A DNA stretch of 60,632 bases from Acidimicrobiales bacterium (GCA_020629375.1 JAHDDK010000003.1:15141-75772); one strand, 5' to 3'; numbered from the stretch's first letter, positions 1 to 9,910 are shown. Numbers and translations are program-made. Notes: a model not told the origin generated them from the letters alone.

Positions 1-420
1 GCCGTGGCCGAAGTTCATCGTGCCGCAGTCGAGCGTGCAGATCTCGGGCTTGGCTCGACGGACGTGCTCGACGCGGTCGGTCGCACCACCCATGTCCGTA
101 CCGTCGTCGGTGGGAGGCAGCGGTTGCTCGACGCTGCCGAGCACGAGGTCGCCACCCATGCCCGCCGTGAGATTGATGACGACGTCGGTGTCCGAGGCCC
201 GGATCCGTTCGACGACCTCTTCGTACTTCTCAACCTTGCGGGACGGCATGCCGTCGTCCTCACGCACGTGGATATGCACGATCGCCGCACCCGCCTTGGC
301 CGCCTCGATGCAGCTGTCGGCGATCTGCTCGGGCGTCACGGGCACCTTGTCGGACTTGTGCGCCGTGTATCCACTGCCGGTCACCGCGCAGGTGATGAAG
401 ACGCCGTCGTGTGTGGTCAT
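1..420 (-). CDS. BKACE-family beta-keto acid cleavage enzyme (DUF849), 3' end cut by window
   Basis: The first 140 residues are present, read leftward from an ATG at 420; the rest lies outside the window. Visible family signatures are the opening [18 protein letters not shown] (about residues 27-36), [11 protein letters not shown] (about 44-54), [10 protein letters not shown] (about 81-90) and [11 protein letters not shown] near the edge. The HxH pair of IVHIHVR is the metal-binding signature of the 3-keto-5-aminohexanoate cleavage (BKACE) superfamily, which condenses a beta-keto acid with acetyl-CoA to give acetoacetate and a new CoA ester. The adjacent upstream gene is a gamma-butyrobetaine-dioxygenase homologue, so dehydrocarnitine or a related betaine is the most likely substrate; that is inference. 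It is the last visible gene of a three-gene minus-strand operon. Confidence 0.9.
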   Translation of the reverse strand, partial: MTTHDGVFITCAVTGSGYTAHKSDKVPVTPEQIADSCIEAAKAGAAIVHIHVREDDGMPSRKVEKYEEVVERIRASDTDVVINLTAGMGGDLVLGSVEQPLPPTDDGTDMGGATDRVEHVRRAKPEICTLDCGTMNFGHG

Positions 421-447
421 GTTCGGTTCCCCCAAGAAGCGGACTTG

Positions 448-1653
448 TTAATGATGTGTGCCTGACCCCACGACGCTCGTGCGGGCGTGGACTCGGGCGA
501 ATGATCGGACTTCGTCGTGATCGATGTAGACACCGCGGAGATGGCGGGCACCACCGGAGGTGAACGCGTCGCGACCGTGCAGAATGCGGCGGTTGTCGAA
601 ACCCACGATGTCACCGGGCTCGAACGGATACCGCATCTGAAACTCGTCACTTGCCGCGAGCCGCGAGAACACGCGCATCGCCTCATAGGCGCGGGGCATG
701 TCTGCGGGATCCATGTCGGGGAAGCCTCGCACCGGGTAGAAGGCGCGCAGCGTCAGCGGCGACCCTTCGACGCCCAGGTCGATCATCGGGCCCGACCAGC
801 GATGATCGATCCCCGGACCGCGGTTGAAGAAGACCCAGTTGAGCGTTGTCAGTGCGTCGTAGTGCTCGGGATGGGCGGTCCGCAGCGCGTCGACCACAGC
901 GTGCCCGTCGGCCATCGTCGAAAGGCCGCCTTCGGTCTCATTGACGACACAGTGCAAGAACTGAAATCCCGGGGGTGTCTCCCGGGTCGGGAGGTCGGTG
1001 TGCGGACCGAGCCGAAGGTTTGTGTTGGCTGTCGAGTTGGTATCGGCCACGCCAGCCATCGTCACGTCGGCCTTGACGTCCCAGATGATCCCGAAATTCG
1101 TATCGCGGGGCGCGCCGATGCGTTCGGTCACGAGGCGGTTGGTATCCATCTCGGTCGGGCAACCGCGCAGTCGCGCGATGCCGTAGCGCAACATGTCGAG
1201 CACCCAGGTACCGAGCGCACCGTCCGGGTCGCCATCGAGGATCTTCGATCCGTCATGCGTCGGCGGCTCGCGGAGCTCGGTCGCCGTCCACGCAACCGGT
1301 TCGGGAATCCAGCTGGATGCCAGGTGCTGGCGGTCGGCGACGTGCCGGAGCCAACCGGGGTGGTACTCGGCGAGGGCATCGTCGGGGGACCAACGAATCC
1401 GAAGCGATCCGTCGCCGGTGACCTCGACGGACCCGAATGCCGTTGCGTCGTCGTGATCAGCCGGGTCGAGCAGCATCTCGCGCGTCGCGAGGTCGACACC
1501 GCCCGCGTCGACTGCGTTCTCCCGAAGCCACCAGTCGAAAGCGACGAGTTCGAGCCCGTCGGCCCAGCGCAGCGTGGCGAACCGCCCATCGACTTCGACG
1601 CTCGCGATCGGCGCCCACTCGTACGAGTAGAAGTCGGGCGTCGGCAGTTCCAT
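448..1653 (-). CDS. Gamma-butyrobetaine / trimethyllysine dioxygenase-like 2-oxoglutarate Fe(II) oxygenase
   Basis: The protein has about 401 residues. It has a small N-terminal DUF971-like domain followed by a TauD-type jelly roll. The facial triad is visible as GPHTDLPTRE (His and Asp) and RRILHGRDAF (distal His), with GARHLRGVYID supplying the usual Arg. The family hydroxylates gamma-butyrobetaine to carnitine or trimethyllysine to its 3-hydroxy form. In characterised members WLRDNC and later Cys residues bind zinc in the N-domain; here the motif reads WLRENA and that part has no Cys, so the zinc site seems lost. A longer reading from GTG 1698 exists, but ATG 1653 is preferred because the extension covers a 16-bp palindrome. 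It lies between a hydroxyacid dehydrogenase and a BKACE gene, suggesting a quaternary-amine pathway. Confidence 0.85.
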   Translation of the reverse strand: MELPTPDFYSYEWAPIASVEVDGRFATLRWADGLELVAFDWWLRENAVDAGGVDLATREMLLDPADHDDATAFGSVEVTGDGSLRIRWSPDDALAEYHPGWLRHVADRQHLASSWIPEPVAWTATELREPPTHDGSKILDGDPDGALGTWVLDMLRYGIARLRGCPTEMDTNRLVTERIGAPRDTNFGIIWDVKADVTMAGVADTNSTANTNLRLGPHTDLPTRETPPGFQFLHCVVNETEGGLSTMADGHAVVDALRTAHPEHYDALTTLNWVFFNRGPGIDHRWSGPMIDLGVEGSPLTLRAFYPVRGFPDMDPADMPRAYEAMRVFSRLAASDEFQMRYPFEPGDIVGFDNRRILHGRDAFTSGGARHLRGVYIDHDEVRSFARVHARTSVVGSGTHH

Positions 1654-1658
1654 CCCGA

Positions 1659-1674
1659 CTGAACGACCGTTCAG
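1659..1674. promoter_or_regulatory. 16-bp inverted repeat at the dioxygenase start, candidate operator
   Basis: The sequence CTGAACG-AC-CGTTCAG has perfect 7-bp arms and a 2-base centre. It ends 5 bp before the preferred ATG at 1653. The size and spacing fit a TetR-type operator. No regulator gene is adjacent in the window, so its binding protein is unknown. Confidence 0.45.
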
Positions 1675-1721
1675 CGACACGCCGTCAGCGTACGCCACTA
1701 CCGCATGGGGTCAAGTCTCAT

Positions 1722-2642
1722 CTAGTAGCCGCGGGTGCGTTCCAGCAGCGGGAAGGGCGGCTCGCCATTGCGGATGCGCTCGATGTTGGCAGCGACCACT
1801 GCCGCTGCGGTCTCCGGTCTCGTGACGCCAGCGACGTGTGGTGTCAGATGGATAGCCGGGTGCGTCCAAAGCGGCGAATCACTCAGCGGTGGCTCGGGGT
1901 CCGTCACATCGAGCACGGCGGCACGAAGCGGTCCATTGTCGATCGCATCAATGAGCGCGGCCGCCGTTGTCACCGTGCCACGACCGATATTGATGAACAC
2001 CGAGCCCTCGGCGCACCGCCCGAAACGTTCGGCGGTCAACAAGCCGGTCGTCGACGGCGTGTTGGGCAACACGTTGACAATCACCGATGACACCTCCAGA
2101 AACGCGTCGAGCTGGTCCGCCCCGGCAAAGGCCTGCACCCCGCCACCACCCCGGCCTGATCGACTCCATGCGTTCACCGGGTGGCCGAACGCCGCGAAGG
2201 CCCGACCGATCCGCTCACCGATCGTGCCGTAGCCCAGGATCCCAATTGGCGTGTCTCGGGGCGCCGGGCTCGGATACGTGCCCCAGACCCCGTTCGACTG
2301 TTGCTCCGAAGCGAGGTCGAACTCGCGCATAAATCGCCACGCCCAGTGGAGCGCGTACCCCGCCATGTCGTCGGCCATGGCCGGATCGGCCAAGCGAACT
2401 ACGGGCACGTCGGGCATGCCATCCTTCTGCCACTGCTCGGTGCCCGCACCGAGCGAGAGGATGGCCTGAAGATTGGTCATCGCCTGGACATCGGCACGTC
2501 GCATGATCCACGCGATGAGCAGGTCGACCTCGTCCATTGCCGGCACGTCAGGCCAGAGATGCAGCGTGTCGTCTGGCAGCACCGCCCGCAGCTCAGACAT
2601 CCAGGCATCGGATTGCGCGTATGGGTGAACCACGATCTGCAT
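1722..2642 (-). CDS. D-2-hydroxyacid dehydrogenase, glyoxylate/hydroxypyruvate reductase A type
   Basis: The protein has 306 residues from ATG 2642; a longer frame to 2807 has no family-like sequence in its first 55 residues. The Rossmann motif GILGYGTIGERIGRAF sits near residue 140. The catalytic Arg is in NIGRGT, the Glu in the DVTDPEPP region and the His in HLTPHVAG, as in NAD(P)-dependent reductases of 2-oxoacids such as glyoxylate, hydroxypyruvate or phenylpyruvate. It is the first gene of a minus-strand run with the dioxygenase and BKACE genes. Whether it acts in the same pathway is not shown by the sequence. About 207 bp separate it from the divergent exoprotein gene, leaving room for two promoters. 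Confidence 0.85.
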   Translation of the reverse strand: MQIVVHPYAQSDAWMSELRAVLPDDTLHLWPDVPAMDEVDLLIAWIMRRADVQAMTNLQAILSLGAGTEQWQKDGMPDVPVVRLADPAMADDMAGYALHWAWRFMREFDLASEQQSNGVWGTYPSPAPRDTPIGILGYGTIGERIGRAFAAFGHPVNAWSRSGRGGGGVQAFAGADQLDAFLEVSSVIVNVLPNTPSTTGLLTAERFGRCAEGSVFINIGRGTVTTAAALIDAIDNGPLRAAVLDVTDPEPPLSDSPLWTHPAIHLTPHVAGVTRPETAAAVVAANIERIRNGEPPFPLLERTRGY

Positions 2643-2849
2643 GAGTCGAGTTTGCCCGAGAACCCATCCGCGGCAGGCGGCGAGTCGGGCATCAAGGGGC
2701 CGCGAAGATTGCGAGCCGACTTGCCCAGACCACCGTAGGTCGTCGGCCTCTGAGGAGTTCTGCTCTCTGTGTCGAGATACGGGAGAAGAACTACTCTGTG
2801 TACACACGACCTCGTCGCCAGCTCTGCGACGAACATTTGGAGCAACCTC

Positions 2850-5800
2850 ATGCGTCCTCTAGTTTCCCGCACTCTTCGTCGCCCAGGCATTTGGGTCTTC
2901 GCCCTCCTGGCGGCATTGATCGTCCCCGGTGTCTACGGGGTCACCCGGAGCGCCGAGCCCGCCTCGGCCGGCAGCGGACTCGTCCCGTCCGCCGTCCGAA
3001 CCGACCTCCCGGTCGCCCTCGACGGCGTTGTCACCGACATCGAACAGATGGGTAACCGCATCGTGGTGGCCGGCACGTTCACGTCGGTTGCGCCGCAGGC
3101 TGGCCAGCCTGGAGTCTCACAGAAGTTCCTCTACGCCTACGACATCGATACCGGCGCCTTCGACGCCGGATTCGATCCCCAGTTCGACAAAGAGATCGAA
3201 CAGATCGTTCCCGACCCCGACGGATCCGGCCTCTGGGTCGTCGGCACGTTCAACAACATCGACGGGGTCAAGCGCCGCAAGATCGCCCGCCTCAACGCCG
3301 ACGGCAGCCTCGACGAGGCGTTCAAAGCCAACGCTGATGCGAAGGCCTCGGCCGTTGCGATCTCTCCGGACGGCAACCGACTCTTCGTTGGCGGCCAGTT
3401 CACCGTCATCGAAGGACAGCCTCGAGCCGGCCTCGCCGAGCTCGACGCCAACACCGGTGCGGTCGCTGCCGGCTGGACCATCGGAATCGAAGGCGGCATC
3501 GGCGTCGGCGGCGCGCTCTCCGTCAAGGGCCTCGCCGTCACCCCCGACTCACGTTCGGTCATGATCATGGCCTCCGCGCAGAAGATCGGCGGACTCGACC
3601 GCTTCGGACTCGCCAAGGTCTCGATCCAGGGCGACACCGCCCGCATGCAGAACTGGCGCACGAAGCTCTTCGAGAACAACATGGCGATCCGGGGCGGCCA
3701 GTTCTGGTTCCGTGGCTTCGACATGTCCCCCGACGGCAAGTACTTCGTGCTGACGACCTCAGGTGGCGATGGTCCTCCGACGAACGATGTCGCCGTTCGG
3801 TTCCCGATTCGTGGCAACGGCTCCGACGACGTCCAGCCGGATTGGATCACCCGCAACTTCGATTCGACGTACTCGGCCGCCATCGACGATGACGTCGTCT
3901 ACATCGGCGGACACTTCCAGTACACCGAAGCGCCCGGCGCCATGGACCCCTACCCCGGTGACCCCAACCGCAGCTACGGATTCGGCGGCGACGTCAACGC
4001 CTCCGTCCTCGGCGACCAGGTCATCGCCCGCCAGCAGGTCGCCGCGCTGGATCCAGCGACCGGCCACGCTCTCGGCTGGAACCCCGGCGCCAACGGCTTC
4101 AACGGCGTGTACAGCCTCGAAGTGATCGACCGTGGCTTGCTCCTCGGCCATGACGGCAACATCGTCGCCGACAAGGAAGTCGGACGGCACGGATTCTTCG
4201 ACCGCAACAACCCCGGCAATGGTGGCGGAGACGACGGCGGTGGCAACGGTGGCGGAGACGACGCCGACCTCACGCTCGACACGACGATCACCAGCCCGCT
4301 CACCGGCCAACAGTTCGAGATCGACACAGATATCACCATCACCGGCGGGGCGACCGCACCCGAAGGAATCGACAAGGTGCAGGTCACCGTCTTTGACCTG
4401 TCCCAAAAGCTCTGGCTCCGCCCCGACGGCACGTGGGGCGCCTGGGCCGGCAACAACGCGACCCTCGCCGCCGGTGCCGGCACAACATCGAGCGACTGGA
4501 CCTTCACGTTCACGCCCGACGCACGCGGCGAATACGAGATCAAGGCCAAGACCTTCGACAACGCCAGGGGCAAAGACCCGGCTCAACCCTCGATCCGCAT
4601 TACGGTCAACCCGACCACCGAAGACGCCAACCCGAACGCCACGATCGTGCAGGTCGACTTCTCCGACCCACCAGGCAACGTGATCGATTTCCGTGGCACT
4701 GCCACCGACGACTTCGGCGTCGCCAGCATGCGCGCCGAGTTCGTCGATCGCGACAACGGCCTCTACCTCCAACCGGACGGCACCGTCGGCAACTATCACG
4801 CCTTCGACGTTGCGCTCGACAACCCCGGCGCCACGGGTGTCAACTGGGAGTACTCCGTCACGCTGCCCAACGGAGCGTGGACAGCGTCCTTCATCGCCAT
4901 CGACACCGCCGGACAACGCGACGACTCCGCCGCACGACACTCGCGGCGAATCGCCGTCGGCGACGAGCGGCCATCCGAAATCACCCTCGACACCATCGAC
5001 GCCGACCAAGAGTTCGCATTCGGCGAAGACTTCGTGATCGCCGGAACGGCGACCGACGACATCGCCATCAAGAGCGTCACCGTCCGAGTCCTCAACCTCG
5101 CCACGAGTCAAGGGTTGTTGAGCACGGGCGAAGTCGGCGTGATCGACGGCAGCATTCGCCATAACCCCTCCGAGCTCTCGAACCTCGACGAGCCATTCAC
5201 CAACTGGACGTTCCCGGTAACTGCCGACCTCCCCCCAGGTCGGTACCAGGTCAACGCGATCGCAAGCGATGGCGCCCAGACCATTGGCGTCACTCGCTAC
5301 ATCTTCATTCGAAGTGCTGCAGGCGACGCGGTCCCCGACGCCTTCGTCACCGAGCCGACCGGAACGGAGACGGTGATCGACTCATCGATCGTCGCCCGCG
5401 GGTTCGCGACCGACGACAATGGGGTCGACCGCATTCAGGTCGGCTTCTACTTCTACGGCAACGACGACGTTCGGGCCGGATGGCTCCGCGAAGCCGACGG
5501 CGTCACCACACGGAACATCCAGTATCGCGAGATCGACGTGCCGACAGCGGCAACTCGCGTCGACTGGGAGTATCCGATCGACCTTCCATGGGAAGGACGC
5601 TGGCAGATCCGAGTCCGCGCGTGGGACAACACCGGTCAGTCGAGCTTCACCGCTCGGAGCAAGGCGTTCGCCCACCTGCCGAATGATTTGCCCCCCACCG
5701 TCGAGATCGAGAACTTCGAGACCGGGGCCGTCATCGCTCCGGGACCACTGGCCCTCAACGGCGTGCTCGAGGATGACGTATCGGTCACCCGTGTCCGCTT

Positions 5801-6755
5801 CTATGTCCGTCGCCTACGGGTGAACGAAGGCCCGAACCCCAATGCGACGACGACGGTCGCCGGGTGGATGGACGGTTTCGTCACCCAACCCGGAGGCACC
5901 CGATCGAACTTCACGATCACTGCACCCGACCTGGAGCCCGGCGACTGGTACGTCCTCATCCAGGGCTACGACCACCTGAACCAGATCTCCGAGCGTCTCC
6001 GCTTCGACTTCACGGTCAACCCGGACGCCACCAACGAGGCCCCCGTCGCCACGGTCGTCACGCCGCGACACTGGTCCGTCGACACGCCTTCACTCGATAT
6101 CGGCGTCGAAGGAACGGCCACCGACGACCGCGGCGTCGACGAGGTTCGTGTACTCATCTACGACGCTGTCGAACGGAAGTACTTCGGCCCAACGGGCGAG
6201 CACAGCTCGGAGTCGGCGATCTCGTACTGGGACGCAACGTTGTCGAACCCTGGTGGAACGACCACCGACTGGACGCTGCCCGTCGCACTGCCGAACGAGG
6301 GTCGCTACAACATCTACGCCTTCGCCTACGACACCGATGGCATGCGTCAGACCAGCCATCAATGGGGTGGCGCAGTATCAAGCTTCGTCGGCTTCTGGGT
6401 GACGCCCGGCGACGTCCGCCCGGTCAACACCATCCTGACCCCAGCCGCCGATGCGACGATCCCGGGGCCGACGGTCAACGTGACCGGTGAGGCGACCGAC
6501 GACAACGAAGTCGTCCGAGTCCGGGTGTTGGTCCGAAACCGGAACGACCTGACCACGGGGCTGCGGCTCGACGGCAGCACCGACCAGTCCGGACAATGGA
6601 TCGATGCCTTCTTCACGAGCGGCAAGGACACCCCTTCGGCGACCTGGAAGCTCGACGTCAACGTGCCAGCAGGCGAATGGCGCATCGACGCCATCGCCTA
6701 CGACGCGACGGGCAAGTATTCCTACGCGCCGCTGCGATACATCACCATCCCGTAG
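2850..6755 (+). CDS. Large secreted protein: delta-60-type beta-propeller plus seven Ig-like modules
   Basis: The protein has 1301 residues. The start is ATG 2850, preceded by GGAG seven bases upstream; the frame is open back to 2769 without an RBS. A basic N-terminus and hydrophobic segment (about residues 8-30) form a Sec signal or anchor. Residues of about 35-460 carry repeated G.FT.../RKIARLN.DGS units typical of delta-60 (DUF5122) beta-propellers. A Gly/Asp-rich linker follows (DNA about 4217-4264). The rest is seven modules of about 105-115 residues with the recurring core G.ATDD.GV..V.V, a Trp after an NPGAT-like turn, and a GR....A.D end. No enzyme motif, sortase signal or RTX repeat is visible. 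A surface or extracellular binding role is inferred. The next gene is a paralogue 38 bp downstream. Confidence 0.8.
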   Translation: MRPLVSRTLRRPGIWVFALLAALIVPGVYGVTRSAEPASAGSGLVPSAVRTDLPVALDGVVTDIEQMGNRIVVAGTFTSVAPQAGQPGVSQKFLYAYDIDTGAFDAGFDPQFDKEIEQIVPDPDGSGLWVVGTFNNIDGVKRRKIARLNADGSLDEAFKANADAKASAVAISPDGNRLFVGGQFTVIEGQPRAGLAELDANTGAVAAGWTIGIEGGIGVGGALSVKGLAVTPDSRSVMIMASAQKIGGLDRFGLAKVSIQGDTARMQNWRTKLFENNMAIRGGQFWFRGFDMSPDGKYFVLTTSGGDGPPTNDVAVRFPIRGNGSDDVQPDWITRNFDSTYSAAIDDDVVYIGGHFQYTEAPGAMDPYPGDPNRSYGFGGDVNASVLGDQVIARQQVAALDPATGHALGWNPGANGFNGVYSLEVIDRGLLLGHDGNIVADKEVGRHGFFDRNNPGNGGGDDGGGNGGGDDADLTLDTTITSPLTGQQFEIDTDITITGGATAPEGIDKVQVTVFDLSQKLWLRPDGTWGAWAGNNATLAAGAGTTSSDWTFTFTPDARGEYEIKAKTFDNARGKDPAQPSIRITVNPTTEDANPNATIVQVDFSDPPGNVIDFRGTATDDFGVASMRAEFVDRDNGLYLQPDGTVGNYHAFDVALDNPGATGVNWEYSVTLPNGAWTASFIAIDTAGQRDDSAARHSRRIAVGDERPSEITLDTIDADQEFAFGEDFVIAGTATDDIAIKSVTVRVLNLATSQGLLSTGEVGVIDGSIRHNPSELSNLDEPFTNWTFPVTADLPPGRYQVNAIASDGAQTIGVTRYIFIRSAAGDAVPDAFVTEPTGTETVIDSSIVARGFATDDNGVDRIQVGFYFYGNDDVRAGWLREADGVTTRNIQYREIDVPTAATRVDWEYPIDLPWEGRWQIRVRAWDNTGQSSFTARSKAFAHLPNDLPPTVEIENFETGAVIAPGPLALNGVLEDDVSVTRVRFYVRRLRVNEGPNPNATTTVAGWMDGFVTQPGGTRSNFTITAPDLEPGDWYVLIQGYDHLNQISERLRFDFTVNPDATNEAPVATVVTPRHWSVDTPSLDIGVEGTATDDRGVDEVRVLIYDAVERKYFGPTGEHSSESAISYWDATLSNPGGTTTDWTLPVALPNEGRYNIYAFAYDTDGMRQTSHQWGGAVSSFVGFWVTPGDVRPVNTILTPAADATIPGPTVNVTGEATDDNEVVRVRVLVRNRNDLTTGLRLDGSTDQSGQWIDAFFTSGKDTPSATWKLDVNVPAGEWRIDAIAYDATGKYSYAPLRYITIP

Positions 6756-6793
6756 AATCGAAGCCGGCGGGCAACCCTGAGGAGCTCTCCACG

Positions 6794-9700
6794 ATGATCA
6801 GACGTCGATTCGGCGGCATCGCCGCCGTCATGACCGCTGGCCTCTTGGCCCTCACGGTCGGCATCGTCGCCAGCGGCGACACCCAAGTGACAGCGCTGGA
6901 GCCCGACACCGGACTACCGGTCGTGCCCCGGACCGACACGCCCCGATTCATCGGCGGCACCGTGTGGGATCAAGCCCAGGTCGGCAACCTCATCGTGGTC
7001 GCTGGCTCGTTCGAACAGGTCCAGGACAGCGACGGAACACTGATCGACCAGGCGTACCTCGCAGCGTACAACATCGACTCCGGGCGTCTCGTCCGCTCCT
7101 TCGATCCGGAGCTCGACAAAGAGGTCTTGGCTCTCGAGCCCGATGGCGCTGGCGGCATGGTGATCGGCGGAAAGTTCAACACGATCGACGGCCAGTCGCA
7201 GCGCAAGATCGCTCGCCTCAATGCCGACGGCACCCGCAACTCGTCGTTCCGCGCCGAGGCCTCGGCCAAGGTTGGTCGAATCGCCGTGAACAACGGGCGT
7301 GTGTACGCCGGAGGGCCGTTCAGCTCCGTTCGTCGTTCAGGAGGCACCTGGTTCGAACGCGAGCGCCTCGCCGCATTCTTGCTCGCTGACGGTTCGGTCG
7401 ACACCGCGTTTGACTTCCCGATCACCGGACCGGCCGGTCGTGGTGGCGATCTCTCGGTCAAGGGCCTCGGCTTCGCCGGAAACGACCTCGTCGTCTCCCA
7501 CTCTGGGCTCCAGGTCGCCGGCCAGCCGCGTGTCGGCGCAGCGATCATCCGCACCACCCCACTCACGGCACCCACGCTCCGCGCCTGGCAGACCGACTTC
7601 TACCAGGTGAACACGATCGACCAGGGTCGTCAGCTCGCCAACACCGAGATGGCCGTGTCGCCCGACGGCACCTACTTCGTGGTCGTCGCCTCCGGTGGCG
7701 ACCGCCCCCTCCAGGGCAACGACTCTGCCGTGCGATTCCCGGTGGCCGGTGGCGCTGGTGTGCAACCGACCTGGATCAGTCGTCACTTCGATTCGATGTT
7801 CTCCGTCGGTATCACCGATCGGGCCGTATACGTCGGAGGCCACTTCCAGTTCCAGGAAGCCCCGGGAAGCACCAACCCCTATCCCGGAGATCCCAACATC
7901 AACTACGGCGCTGGTGGAGCCGGCCTCGGCGCCGCGATCCTCGGCAACGAAGTCGTCGCCCGCAAACAGCTGGGCGCCCTCGACCCGAACACCGGCAAGA
8001 GCCTCAACTGGAACCCCGGCTCCAACTCGAACATCGGCGTCGAATCCCTCGTGCCGATTCCTCGCGGCCTGCTCGTCGGCCACGATGGCGACATTCTCGG
8101 CGACAAGGACATCGGTCGCCACGGCTTCTTCGACGTGAGCGTCGACGTCACGCCGCCCACGCAGCTCGACACCGCGATCACGTCGCACTTCAACGGCGAA
8201 CTCGCCGATGCCGGCCAGGTCACCCTCGCTGGCACCGCCTCCGACTCGATCGCGATCGGCCGCGTCCAACTCGCCGTCCGCCATTTGCCGACGGGGCAGT
8301 ACCTCCAACCCGACGGTTCGCTCGGCTCGTGGATCGGAATCAATGCCGATCTCGACAATCCCGGAGCGACAAACTCGAACTGGTCGAAGACACTGACCTT
8401 CACCACGCAAGGTCGCTACTCGATCCAGGCGAAGACGTTTGCCGCCGACAAGCGAAAGGACGGCTCACCAGCCTGGGTGGAGCTCAGTATCCGGCCCGCA
8501 GACGACGCCCGACCCGAACTCCAGTGGAACGTGAGCCATCAGATCGATGGCCGCACGATCACGGCGACCGGTATCGCCAACGACGACCGCGGCATCGAAC
8601 GGGTCATCGTGACGGTGATCAACCGAGACACGAACCTCTATCTGCAGGCGAACGGGACGATGGGTCCAAACTCGCACGGGTTCCTCGCCACGTTGGCGGC
8701 GCCCGGTGCTCCCGACACCAACTACTCGATCACGGTCACCGTTCCCGAAGACGGACGCTTCCAGCTCAACGCCAACCCGATCGACTCGGCTGGCCAGGAT
8801 GACCAGAAGTTCGAGCAGAAGAACCTCGTGATCGCCTCGGTCAACACGGCACCCACCATCGAGACCGACCGCGACGTCGCTGTCGAGGTGCCGACGAATG
8901 GTCGATTCACCGTCTCGGGCACTGCTGCTGACGCCGAAGGCATCGCCGAACTCCGTGTGCAGATCTACGAGCAGGTGTACCGAACCGGCACGCGGCCCGA
9001 CAACACGTTCGGAGCAGTCGCCGCCTACACGTACATTCGTGCCGCTGAGGGCGAAACGAGCTACGACTTCGCCTACACGAGCCCGCAACTGCCGATCGGT
9101 CTTTACGTCGCCGTGGTGCAGGTGCGCGATGACCTCGGCCAAGCAGCGAACAGCGTGCACTACCTCGAGGTCGGGCCCGTCGGCGACGCTCAGCCGAACA
9201 CGACGATCGACGCAGAAGATCGCCAGATCTACGAGCCGACCCAGACGCTCCAGGTTCAGGGCGCAGCAACCGACGACGTCGGCGTCAACCGCGTCGAGGT
9301 GTTTGTCTACGAGTACGAAGAACGTCGTTGGGTCGGCCCGGACGGCTCGTTCACGGCAGGACCAGTGGCGCATCCGACGACGCTCAACGATCCCGGAGCC
9401 ACGTCGACCCGGTTCTCGTGGGTGATGCAGGCACCGGTCGAAGGCCGCTATCGCATCTGGGCTCTGGCCATCGATTCGAGCGGGCAGCGCAATCGGGTAA
9501 CCGGTCGTAGCCAGGCATTCCAAGACTGGACGCCGGGAGATGGCCCGCCAACCGTGGGCCGGATCACTCCGGAGACAGACGCCGTACTGAACGGTGACCA
9601 GATCTTCTTCACCGGGCGAGCCGAGGACGAGACAGCAGTTGCTCGGGTCCGCTTCGCGATCCGTCGTGAAGCCGATCGCACTTGGCTACGTGCCGACGAC

Positions 9701-9874
9701 TCCTGGGGCGGATTCCAGTGGACCGATGCCGCGCTGACCAACGGCGGCAGACCCGGCACCAACTGGGACTACGCGACACCGGTGATCGGGCCCGACCGAT
9801 ATCTCATCATCATCGAAGCGCTCGACGACGTCGGTAAACGCACTCGAGACCAGTTCTACGTCACGCTCAACTGA
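6794..9874 (+). CDS. Secreted beta-propeller / Ig-like repeat protein, paralogue of the preceding gene with five modules
   Basis: The protein has 1026 residues from ATG 6794, with GAGGAG about 9 bases upstream. A signal segment (about residues 8-27) is followed by a delta-60-like propeller that shares with its neighbour the blocks FN(N/T)IDG, RKIARLNADG, LSVKGL, HFDS, YVGGHFQ, NPYPGDPN and GHDGDI. The C-terminal part has five Ig-like modules with ATDDVGV-type cores, against seven in the upstream copy, and lacks the Gly/Asp linker. The pair therefore looks like a tandem duplication followed by gain or loss of modules. It is probably cotranscribed with the upstream copy. No ligand or enzymatic activity can be read from the sequence. 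Confidence 0.8.
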   Translation: MIRRRFGGIAAVMTAGLLALTVGIVASGDTQVTALEPDTGLPVVPRTDTPRFIGGTVWDQAQVGNLIVVAGSFEQVQDSDGTLIDQAYLAAYNIDSGRLVRSFDPELDKEVLALEPDGAGGMVIGGKFNTIDGQSQRKIARLNADGTRNSSFRAEASAKVGRIAVNNGRVYAGGPFSSVRRSGGTWFERERLAAFLLADGSVDTAFDFPITGPAGRGGDLSVKGLGFAGNDLVVSHSGLQVAGQPRVGAAIIRTTPLTAPTLRAWQTDFYQVNTIDQGRQLANTEMAVSPDGTYFVVVASGGDRPLQGNDSAVRFPVAGGAGVQPTWISRHFDSMFSVGITDRAVYVGGHFQFQEAPGSTNPYPGDPNINYGAGGAGLGAAILGNEVVARKQLGALDPNTGKSLNWNPGSNSNIGVESLVPIPRGLLVGHDGDILGDKDIGRHGFFDVSVDVTPPTQLDTAITSHFNGELADAGQVTLAGTASDSIAIGRVQLAVRHLPTGQYLQPDGSLGSWIGINADLDNPGATNSNWSKTLTFTTQGRYSIQAKTFAADKRKDGSPAWVELSIRPADDARPELQWNVSHQIDGRTITATGIANDDRGIERVIVTVINRDTNLYLQANGTMGPNSHGFLATLAAPGAPDTNYSITVTVPEDGRFQLNANPIDSAGQDDQKFEQKNLVIASVNTAPTIETDRDVAVEVPTNGRFTVSGTAADAEGIAELRVQIYEQVYRTGTRPDNTFGAVAAYTYIRAAEGETSYDFAYTSPQLPIGLYVAVVQVRDDLGQAANSVHYLEVGPVGDAQPNTTIDAEDRQIYEPTQTLQVQGAATDDVGVNRVEVFVYEYEERRWVGPDGSFTAGPVAHPTTLNDPGATSTRFSWVMQAPVEGRYRIWALAIDSSGQRNRVTGRSQAFQDWTPGDGPPTVGRITPETDAVLNGDQIFFTGRAEDETAVARVRFAIRREADRTWLRADDSWGGFQWTDAALTNGGRPGTNWDYATPVIGPDRYLIIIEALDDVGKRTRDQFYVTLN

Positions 9875-9910
9875 TCGTCTTGCGGACGAGGCCGTCCGTA
9901 GGGTGAGAGC

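Noticed and set aside
456..471. GTGTGCCTGACCCCAC near the dioxygenase 3' end as a further member of the hairpin family
   Set aside because: The core resembles TCTGACCCC, but there are no matching arms and it lies inside the coding end of the dioxygenase gene.
517..1662. Long plus-strand open frame of about 381 codons
   Set aside because: It is the antisense of the dioxygenase gene; its product is Arg/Val/Gly-rich without family motifs, as expected from high-GC shadow frames.
4217..4264. GGTGGCGGAGACGAC repeats as a regulatory element
   Set aside because: They encode the Gly/Asp linker in frame.
3759..5162. 467-codon minus-strand frame
   Set aside because: Shadow of the propeller/Ig exoprotein gene; low-complexity Val/Asp/Gly product and no RBS.
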